Below, in pieces: positions 1 to 5,681 of a stretch of DNA of 13,127 nt. Location of the stretch: positions 1 to 13,127 of the forward strand of contig JBEKZL010000287.1 of NCBI GenBank assembly GCA_049509915.1, in the 5' to 3' direction. Made by a program: the position numbers and the translations under genes. How positions within the stretch are numbered: the stretch's first letter is position 1; every line of letters starts with the position of its first letter. The stretch comes from JBEKYD01 sp049509915 (GTDB taxonomy: Bacteria; Acidobacteriota; Terriglobia; Bryobacterales; Bryobacteraceae). The notes beneath the pieces were generated by a model. It was not told where the DNA came from. It did not search any database and saw only the letters and a program-made list of their open reading frames with translations.

Positions 1-539
1 AGCGAGAGCCCGCTACTGTTCAGCTTGTCCTTGACTTCGTCCCACAACGCCGCCGATTTTAAGGCTTTCTCCACCGTCCCGGCCTTGTCGCCTTTGAAGC
101 CGTTCAACCGTAGTCCGAACGCGACATTGTTATACACGGTGGTGGCGAAAGGGTTCGGTTGCTGGAACACAATGCCGATGTAGCGGCGTACCGCCACGGG
201 ATCGACCGTAGGTCCGTAAATATCCTTCCCGCGGTAATTGACGTAGCCTTCGAACCGGAAGCCGCGGATCAGGTCGTTCATCCGGTTCAGACAGCGCAGC
301 ACCGTACTCTTGCCGCAGCCCGATGGTCCGATGAAGGCCGTGACTGCGTTCTTCTGGATGGAGACCTTGGTATCGCGAACGGCCTTTACGTCATCGTAGT
401 ACAGTTCTTTGATATTGCAGTCCATGACTACCGACGGATCTCCCTTTCCGTTCTGCGGAGTCGATTCAGGACTGGCGGAGGCTGGACTTTCCGGCTTCGG
501 ACGTTCGGCCTCCGCAGTAGCGGATTTTGCACTCGGCAT
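1..539 (-). CDS. pstB: Phosphate ABC transporter ATP-binding protein PstB (partial, runs off the left edge)
   Basis: This is the ATPase of the PstSCAB high-affinity phosphate importer. It works on the cytoplasmic face and couples ATP hydrolysis to transport through PstA and PstC. The visible 179 residues carry the Walker A motif GPSGCGKST at about 71-79, the PstB-typical stretch LRCLNRMNDL just after it, and the Q-loop region IVFQQPNPF at about 123-131. The sequence stops at SSGLSL, just where the ABC signature (LSGGQ) is expected, so the signature, Walker B and H-loop lie outside the window. The ATG at 539 is preceded by AGGAGG with an 8-base spacer, which fixes the start. An N-terminal tail of about 38 residues rich in Pro, Glu, Ser and Ala precedes the ABC core. 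Most PstB proteins have a shorter tail. The gene starts 15 bases after the pstA stop and is clearly in the same operon. The family assignment is firm. Confidence 0.97.
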   Translation of the reverse strand, partial: MPSAKSATAEAERPKPESPASASPESTPQNGKGDPSVVMDCNIKELYYDDVKAVRDTKVSIQKNAVTAFIGPSGCGKSTVLRCLNRMNDLIRGFRFEGYVNYRGKDIYGPTVDPVAVRRYIGIVFQQPNPFATTVYNNVAFGLRLNGFKGDKAGTVEKALKSAALWDEVKDKLNSSGLS

Positions 540-547
540 CGATCATT

Positions 548-553
548 CCTCCT
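548..553 (-). promoter_or_regulatory. Ribosome binding site of pstB
   Basis: A full AGGAGG lies on the minus strand 8 bases before the ATG at 539. It decides between this ATG and the out-of-frame ATG at 546, which would sit almost on top of the site. Confidence 0.8.
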
Positions 554-554
554 G

Positions 555-1508
555 TTATTCAACTTGCCGTCGCGACAGGCTTTGCCCGATCAGATTGGCG
601 GTAAGAACCATTAACACCAGCACCAGGGCAGCGGCCCAGGCCAATTCCACCTGGTTCGCGAAGGGCATGCCGGCGAAGTTATAAATCAGAACGGCGAGCG
701 AGGCCGTTGGTTGCATAAGCTTTACGTGGCCGTGCCATATCAGCCAGTAATTGCTGAACAGCGAAGTGAACAACAGCGGAGCGGTTTCGCCGGCTCCGCG
801 CGCGACGGCCAGCATCACTCCGGTAAGAATCCGCGGGACCGCCGTGGGCAGTAACACCATCCAGACGGTCTGCGTATCGGTGGCGCCCATTCCGATGGCG
901 GCTTCTTTCATCTTCGACGGCACCATGCGGATGGCGTCCTCGGCGGTGAGCAGAATGGTGGGCAGCATCAGGATGGAAAGCGCCACCGCTCCGGCGAGTG
1001 CCGAATAACCGCCGGTGACCGTGACTACGAACCCATAGGCGAACACGCCCGCGAGAATCGAGGGGAATCCCGTCAGCACTTTGGCGGCGAAGCGCACCGT
1101 GGACGCCAGGCGGTTGCCGGACTTCGATTGTGCCAGGAAGATCGCGCTGAGAATTCCGATGGGGACGCTAATGAGCATCGCCATCCCGACGATCACCAGG
1201 GTTCCCAGAATCGCGTTACCAAAACCGCCGTTCTGATCGAGCGGCGCCGGCGGAAGCTGCGTGAACGCCGCGATGCTGAGCTTGCGCCCGCCGCGCCACA
1301 GCAGCAGGCCCACCACGGAGAACAGCGGGATCAGCGCGAACAAAGTCATCGCCGTTATAATCCCGCTCAACAACATGCTCATGAGCGTCCGCGGCCGCCG
1401 CAGCGACCGCTCCAACTGCGAAAAGTCCACGCCGTGAAACGGGTCCAACTCCTCTGCGTCGGGGCTCTTCGGGATTCCGGTATCCGCCTGGACGTCTTCG
1501 CGAGTCAT
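555..1508 (-). CDS. pstA: Phosphate ABC transporter permease PstA
   Basis: This is one of the two inner-membrane subunits that form the phosphate channel of the PstSCAB importer. The 317-residue protein begins with a hydrophilic cytoplasmic stretch of about 40 residues. About six hydrophobic segments follow, the first near 44-70 and the last near 287-310. The permease EAA loop that docks on PstB is visible at about 201-223 (KEAAIGMGAT, then a conserved Pro). It is followed by ARGAGETAPLLFT at about 236-248, a sequence highly characteristic of PstA. The length is close to the usual 280-300 plus the N-terminal tail. The ATG at 1508 overlaps the pstC stop in an ATGA arrangement and has GGGAG about 6 bases upstream, inside pstC. 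Translational coupling is therefore likely. The gene stops with TAA 15 bases before pstB. Confidence 0.97.
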   Translation of the reverse strand: MTREDVQADTGIPKSPDAEELDPFHGVDFSQLERSLRRPRTLMSMLLSGIITAMTLFALIPLFSVVGLLLWRGGRKLSIAAFTQLPPAPLDQNGGFGNAILGTLVIVGMAMLISVPIGILSAIFLAQSKSGNRLASTVRFAAKVLTGFPSILAGVFAYGFVVTVTGGYSALAGAVALSILMLPTILLTAEDAIRMVPSKMKEAAIGMGATDTQTVWMVLLPTAVPRILTGVMLAVARGAGETAPLLFTSLFSNYWLIWHGHVKLMQPTASLAVLIYNFAGMPFANQVELAWAAALVLVLMVLTANLIGQSLSRRQVE

Positions 1509-2527
1509 GCCTTGCTCCCTTCCGGGTCTGATGAAGTGCGCTCTAGGATGTAGGCCCCTGCGCCATTCACCAGAAGCGTGATGGCGAGCAGCGCCGTCGC
1601 GGCGTACATCAGGACACCGACATCCTTGGGGTTCGCCTCCGGGAACGCATTCGCCAGCAGGGCCGCCAGTGTGTTGGCCGGGGAGAACAACGATGCGCTG
1701 ATCACATTCGCGTTCCCCACCAGCATCGCCAGCGCCATGGTTTCACCCAGCGCGCGGCCGAAGGCGAGCACCACGCCGCCGAAAATACCGCGTGACGCAG
1801 TGGGAATGGTCACGGCGAGAATCGTCTCCCACCGCGTCGCACCCAGCCCGTAGGCGGCCATCCTCAGCCTGGACGGCACCGCGACCAGCGCCCCGCGGCC
1901 GATCGCTGTGATCGTCGGTAGAATCATGATCGCGAGCACGATCACGGCCGGCAGCATTCCCGGTCCGCTCAGATCCGTGCCAAAAAGGGGCACCCAGCCC
2001 ATTTTGGCGTGCAGCCAGTGGCAGCCCGGGCGCACCAGTGGAATGACGACGAACAGTCCCCACAGGCCATACACCACGCTCGGAATCGCTGCCAGCAGTT
2101 CAATCAGGTTGCGAAGCAAGCTGTCCATTTGCTTGGGCAGCTTGCCCCAAAACGGGTGGAACTGCAGCTTGAAAATCTTGAGCAACGCGAATACGTAGTC
2201 GGCCACAAAGCCTTCTGCCAGGAAAACCGCAGCCGCCACTCCGAACGCCGTTCCCAGAATCAACGCCAGCACGGAACTATACAGCGTGCCCCAGATTTCC
2301 GGAAGAATCGAGTACACCTTCTTGTGCGGGTCCCAAACCCGCCCCGTGAGAAAGCCGAGCCCATATTGCCGCACGGCGGGCAATGCGGCGATAACGATCT
2401 TCAACACGATGAAGACGGCAATGAGCAAGGCCAACCACGCGAAGCCCTGGCACAGGGCTCGGAACGCGGTGTCGGTGACGATCTGGATGCGCGATGGCGG
2501 CCTCGAAATCTGGCTGTCGGCTGGCAC
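1505..2527 (-). CDS. pstC: Phosphate ABC transporter permease PstC
   Basis: This is the second inner-membrane channel subunit of the PstSCAB phosphate importer and the partner of PstA. The 340-residue protein has its first membrane segment near 29-50. The family phrase AAIPSVVYGLWGLFVVIPL is at about 146-164 and MLPAVIVLAIMILPTI at about 191-206. The EAA loop is at about 223-242 (MAAYGLGATRWETI), and GRALGETMA follows at about 257-265, a PstC hallmark. A polar insertion at about 117-135, containing HPFWGKLPKQM, makes it somewhat longer than E. coli PstC. The start is a GTG at 2527 with only a weak purine-rich stretch (AAGAGAAGAG) upstream, so the start is moderately certain. The gene follows pstS after 85 bases and overlaps pstA by 4 bases. 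Confidence 0.97.
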   Translation of the reverse strand: MPADSQISRPPSRIQIVTDTAFRALCQGFAWLALLIAVFIVLKIVIAALPAVRQYGLGFLTGRVWDPHKKVYSILPEIWGTLYSSVLALILGTAFGVAAAVFLAEGFVADYVFALLKIFKLQFHPFWGKLPKQMDSLLRNLIELLAAIPSVVYGLWGLFVVIPLVRPGCHWLHAKMGWVPLFGTDLSGPGMLPAVIVLAIMILPTITAIGRGALVAVPSRLRMAAYGLGATRWETILAVTIPTASRGIFGGVVLAFGRALGETMALAMLVGNANVISASLFSPANTLAALLANAFPEANPKDVGVLMYAATALLAITLLVNGAGAYILERTSSDPEGSKA

Positions 2528-2573
2528 GATTCAATCTCTTCTCTTCGCCGGCTATCGGGCTTCCCTGGTGTTG

Positions 2574-2595
2574 CCGGACGTGGCGGAAGCTCCGG
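2574..2595 (-). promoter_or_regulatory. Hairpin in the pstS-pstC spacer (possible attenuator or mRNA-stabilising stem)
   Basis: In the 85-base gap between pstS and pstC, CCGGA and TCCGG form a 5-bp stem with a 12-base loop at 2574-2595. An outer pair, GCCGGCT at 2547-2553 and AGCCGGC at 2603-2609, could enclose it. No T-run follows, so it is not a classical intrinsic terminator. Such stems behind the binding-protein gene of ABC operons often raise the binding protein above the membrane subunits. Applying that here is inference. Confidence 0.3.
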
Positions 2596-2612
2596 TGCGG
2601 TAAGCCGGCTCG

Positions 2613-3650
2613 CTATTGTACGTTTTGAACCGCGGCCTTCACCTTGGCGGCCACGGCATCCGGCAAGGGAAGGTACCCCAGTGCTTCCGATTCCTTCTGG
2701 CCATCGGTGAGACAGTACAAAAGGAGGTTGCGGAGCACTTCCGCTTTCTTCGGGTCGGGGTTCTTTTTGTAGCAAAGGAGCCAGGTGAACGTAGCGATCG
2801 GATAAGCGTCTTTCACCGGCGGATCGGGAACCCACGCGATCAGATTGTCCGGCAGGTTCGCCGAAGCGATTGCGGCCTGGCCGGAGGCCGTGGACGGAGC
2901 GATGAAGTTCCCCGACTTGTTCTCGAGCTGCGCCATCGGCATCTTCTGGGTCATCGCGTAACCGAATTCGATATAGCCGATGGCGCCAGGTGTGGTCTGG
3001 ACGCTGGCGGTAACGCCTTCATTCCCCTTGGATCGGGTACCCACCGGCCATGCGGGCATGTCGTTCGTTCCCGGGCTGGCGGCGAATTCCTTGCTGATCG
3101 CGCTCAAGTGCTGCGTGAACACGAACGTGGTGCCGCTGGCATCGGCGCGGACCACCACGTTGATGGCGCTACCCGGCAGCTTCGCGCCTGGGTTCGCGTT
3201 GGCGATGGCCGGGTCGTTCCACTTCTTCACCTTGCCCAGGAAAATGCCGGCATACGCCTCGCGGGACAACTTCAGATCGGTGAGGCCCGGCACGTTGTAA
3301 GTCAGGACGATATTGCCGGCCGTCAAGGGAAGAAGTTGGGCGCCGCCCGGGACGCGCGCGATCTCCTCGGGCTTCATGGCCATATCGCTGGCTCCGAAGT
3401 CCACCGTTTTGTCGATGAAGTTCTTCACCCCGGCGCCGCTCCCTACCGATTGATAGTCGATCTGTACGTTCTGATGAGCGACGCTATAGACTTTGAACCA
3501 CTTCGAATAGATCGGAAACGGGAAGCTGGCTCCGGCGCCCTGCAATCTCACGTCGGCTCCTTGCTTCGAGTTGCCGACTCCTCCACAGGACATCAGCCCA
3601 ACAGCCGCCAGCAGTACCGGAGCGGCAATACTCCAGACGGGGATTCTCAC
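2613..3650 (-). CDS. pstS: Phosphate ABC transporter substrate-binding lipoprotein PstS
   Basis: This is the periplasmic or membrane-anchored receptor that captures inorganic phosphate and delivers it to PstC and PstA. I chose the GTG at 3650 (345 residues) because AGAGGA lies 6 bases before it and because it gives a compact signal peptide. The peptide has Arg at position 2, a hydrophobic core at about 5-20, and a lipobox GLMSC with the lipidated Cys at 22. A longer version from another GTG at 3683 adds 11 residues and has no ribosome site. Phosphate-pocket motifs are visible: GAGASFPFPIY at about 38-48, QSVGSGAG at about 67-74, DFGASDMAM at about 84-92, and RADASGTTFVFTQHL at about 168-182. 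This is the typical PstS pattern. It is the first gene of the pst operon, and no homologous second copy is seen in the window. Confidence 0.96.
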   Translation of the reverse strand: MRIPVWSIAAPVLLAAVGLMSCGGVGNSKQGADVRLQGAGASFPFPIYSKWFKVYSVAHQNVQIDYQSVGSGAGVKNFIDKTVDFGASDMAMKPEEIARVPGGAQLLPLTAGNIVLTYNVPGLTDLKLSREAYAGIFLGKVKKWNDPAIANANPGAKLPGSAINVVVRADASGTTFVFTQHLSAISKEFAASPGTNDMPAWPVGTRSKGNEGVTASVQTTPGAIGYIEFGYAMTQKMPMAQLENKSGNFIAPSTASGQAAIASANLPDNLIAWVPDPPVKDAYPIATFTWLLCYKKNPDPKKAEVLRNLLLYCLTDGQKESEALGYLPLPDAVAAKVKAAVQNVQ

Positions 3651-3656
3651 ATGAAG

Positions 3657-3662
3657 TCCTCT
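3657..3662 (-). promoter_or_regulatory. Ribosome binding site of pstS (decides the GTG start)
   Basis: AGAGGA sits 6 bases before the GTG at 3650 on the minus strand. The upstream in-frame GTG at 3683 has no comparable site. The shorter start also gives a normal lipoprotein signal peptide. Confidence 0.6.
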
Positions 3663-3818
3663 GTAAATGGAATAACTTCGCACGCATAGGCTTTCAAGTC
3701 GAACTCCAGCCCACGCCCGCGCCTACTTGCACTCTTAGCAGGCATCTTCATGAACAGCGGGCCCGAACATCTGATTGAGGTGAACACAGTCCTGGCGGTT
3801 GAAGTGTCCCACGTGAAG

Positions 3819-3836
3819 ATGACGCCTCAATGAATA
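3819..3836 (-). promoter_or_regulatory. Candidate Pho-box-like direct repeat upstream of pstS
   Basis: On the minus strand the 18 bases read TATTCAT, TGAG, GCGTCAT: two 7-base units with TCAT at their ends, 11 bases apart. That is the spacing of PhoB-type boxes (CTGTCAT repeated every 11 bases). Only 4 and 5 of the 7 bases match the proteobacterial consensus, and I see no good -10 element at the expected distance. It lies about 170 bases before the pstS start, so the leader would be long. It is placed here because pst operons are the classic PhoB target. The call is tentative. Confidence 0.28.
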
Positions 3837-3889
3837 TGAGTCGCGGATCGGTAACCATCCGTACTCTTCGGTGCTACCTTGGCCCGCGG

Positions 3890-3918
3890 ATTGCGCGCGC
3901 GTGTTGACGCGCAGCAAT
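3890..3918 (+). promoter_or_regulatory. Stable hairpin upstream of the pyruvate-kinase-like gene
   Basis: ATTGC at 3890-3894 pairs with GCAAT at 3914-3918, and GCGCGT with ACGCGC around a GTTG loop. The stem has 11 bp with a small internal loop. No T-run follows on either strand, so it is unlikely to be a terminator. It lies about 80 bases before the earliest start of the downstream gene and could be a leader structure or an operator-like inverted repeat. Its function is not known. Confidence 0.35.
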
Positions 3919-4000
3919 TCTTGCCGGATGGACGGCAGGACTTGCACTTAGCCACTCACTGGAATCGGGCACTCCATCTGGCGTTCGCATTACAGCGGCT

Positions 4001-5530
4001 TTGGTCCTCAATCTGCGCTGCTGGGTGTCATTGGGAGCTGCGACGATCTCTGTCCCTTCATCAGTCGCACACACGGAGCAAGAGGAACTCCTCGAACAGA
4101 TGCGTGCGCTCCTAGCCAACGTCGATGCTGGCGCGCGTGACATCTATGATCGGTGGCGGTCGAGCATTCGGCGTCGCGCCTTCATTCCGGGCGCCCGGAA
4201 TTTCGCGGCGTACCTCGCGTTGCGCCGGACGGACTTGCGGCCGCTCCAAACAGCCCTCATGCCGCTCGGACTTTCGTCGCTCGGCCGCTGCGAGGGCCGC
4301 GTGCGTCCGAATATTGAAGCGGTGATCGAAGCCCTTGCGGCGCGATGCGGCGAGCCGGTACATCGTCCGGCGACGACCGCACGGGCCTTCTTTCGAGGCG
4401 AACGACTGCTGAAAGCGGAAACGGCGCGCGTCTTTGGACCGCAGCGATCGAACCGCGCTGTGCGAATCATGGTCACGCTGCCCACGGAGGCCGCGGACGA
4501 CGGCGGCCTCATCACGGCGCTCGTGAGCGCCGGCATGGATGCCGCGCGGATCAACTGCGCCCACGACGACGCCGATCGATGGCGCAAGATGGCCGCGCAC
4601 GTCCGGACAGCCGAGCGGCACCTCGGTCGGCGTTGCGTCGTGTACGCGGATCTTGCCGGGCCCAAGGTCCGCACGCTCGACGTTCACGTGCGCCACGACG
4701 CGCGGGTCCGTATCGGCGAACGGATCGCACTCGTGCGCGAGTTGCGCGATGCCAAGCCTGACGAACCGGCGATCACCTGCACGATTCCGGCGATCTTGGA
4801 TCACCTGCGCGACGGCGACCCGATGTGGATCGACGACGGAAAGATCGGATGCGTGGTTGAACGCGTCGATCCGTCGCGCGCCGACCTTCGCATCACGCAA
4901 GCGACGGAGCGCGGCAATCGGCTGCGGCCGGACAAGGGCCTTAACTTTCCCAAGACGGAGATCCCGGCGCCGCCTCTCAGCGCCGCCGACCGCGAGGCGC
5001 TCGCCGCGATCCTCGATGTGATCGATGTCGTCGGATACTCGTTTGTACGCAAGGCTTCGGACATCGAAACGCTGCAGGACGAACTCGCCCGGCTCGGCCG
5101 GCCGGGTCTGCCGCTCGCGCTGAAGATCGAAACGCTCGAAGGCGTCGACAACCTGCCCGGGCTGATAGTGCAGGCGGCGGGACGCCAGCCGACCGCCGTG
5201 ATGATCGCGCGCGGCGACCTTGCGGTCGAAATCGGATATCGGCGTCTCGCCGAGATGCAGGAAGAGATCCTCTGGCTCTGCGAGGCCGCCTCCATTCCGG
5301 TCATCTGGGCGACGCAAGTGCTCGATGAGTTTGTCAAGACGGGGATGCCGACGCGCGCGGAAATAACGGACGCCGCTATGGCCGAACGCGCGGATTGCGT
5401 CATGCTCAACAAGGGCCTACACGTCGTTCGGGCCGTGGAAGTGCTCGACGACCTCCTCCCGTTGATGGAGGCGCACCAAACGAAAAAGACGTCGCGTATG
5501 CGCGCTCTGCACTCCTGGTTGCAGGATTGA
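4001..5530 (+). CDS. Pyruvate-kinase-like protein with N-terminal extension and no C-terminal domain
   Basis: This is a homologue of pyruvate kinase, which makes pyruvate and ATP from phosphoenolpyruvate and ADP. In the 509-residue frame, residues 1-150 form an extra N-terminal domain with FAAYLALRRTDLRPLQ at about 68-83 and LGLSSLGRCE at about 89-98. Residues 155-490 match the barrel with its inserted B domain. Visible motifs are ARINCAHD (182-189), DLAGPKVRT (217-225), IDDGKI (277-282), SFVRKASD (347-354), KIETLEG (375-381, the catalytic Lys and a metal-binding Glu), ARGDLAVEI (403-411) and ATQVLDE (437-443). The usual C-terminal domain of about 120 residues is absent. Lys222 replaces the Glu found in potassium-dependent enzymes, and Ala187 replaces the usual Ser. 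The start is uncertain: TTG 4001, GTG 4025 and ATG 4100 are all possible, with GAGG 14 bases before the ATG. The gene diverges from pstS and stands alone. Family membership is firm; activity as a true glycolytic kinase is inferred. Confidence 0.9.
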   Translation: MVLNLRCWVSLGAATISVPSSVAHTEQEELLEQMRALLANVDAGARDIYDRWRSSIRRRAFIPGARNFAAYLALRRTDLRPLQTALMPLGLSSLGRCEGRVRPNIEAVIEALAARCGEPVHRPATTARAFFRGERLLKAETARVFGPQRSNRAVRIMVTLPTEAADDGGLITALVSAGMDAARINCAHDDADRWRKMAAHVRTAERHLGRRCVVYADLAGPKVRTLDVHVRHDARVRIGERIALVRELRDAKPDEPAITCTIPAILDHLRDGDPMWIDDGKIGCVVERVDPSRADLRITQATERGNRLRPDKGLNFPKTEIPAPPLSAADREALAAILDVIDVVGYSFVRKASDIETLQDELARLGRPGLPLALKIETLEGVDNLPGLIVQAAGRQPTAVMIARGDLAVEIGYRRLAEMQEEILWLCEAASIPVIWATQVLDEFVKTGMPTRAEITDAAMAERADCVMLNKGLHVVRAVEVLDDLLPLMEAHQTKKTSRMRALHSWLQD

Positions 5531-5681
5531 GGCTTAGTGCTTTGTCGTTTCGCGCCCGCGGCGGGAACGTCTGCGATCCACTGCCGCGGACGGACACCAC
5601 AAGGCGCTCCAACGTAACAAGGCGACAGGTGATCCGGAAGGCAAAGATGTCCGCGTTTGGCTCTGGCCGACCTCAAACCAA
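5531..5681. other. Convergent spacer between the pyruvate-kinase-like and radical SAM genes
   Basis: This is a 151-base spacer where two convergent genes end. Only a weak CCCG-CGG-CGGG stem with no T-run is visible, so no intrinsic terminator can be called for either gene. Confidence 0.4.

Larger units (their letters stand above)
3651..4000. other. Divergent intergenic region between pstS and the pyruvate-kinase-like gene
   Basis: This 350-base spacer must hold both promoters. It contains the candidate Pho box at 3819-3836 and a strong hairpin at 3890-3918. There is also a 27-codon plus-strand frame at 3750-3833 with only a weak AGG site. No clean sigma-70 promoter pair is visible on either strand. 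TTGACG at 3904-3909 lacks a matching -10. I see no RNA gene. Confidence 0.5.

Noticed and set aside
2616..3689. A 357-codon plus-strand frame opposite pstS
   Set aside because: It is the antisense shadow of a clear PstS gene, and its sequence resembles no protein.
3750..3833. A 27-codon plus-strand frame in the pst leader region
   Set aside because: It has only a weak AGG site and an unrecognised sequence, and it overlaps the candidate Pho box. There is too little to call a gene.
4112..5317. A 401-codon minus-strand frame opposite the pyruvate-kinase-like gene
   Set aside because: It is a mirror frame produced by strong G+C codon bias. The sense strand carries all the enzyme motifs.
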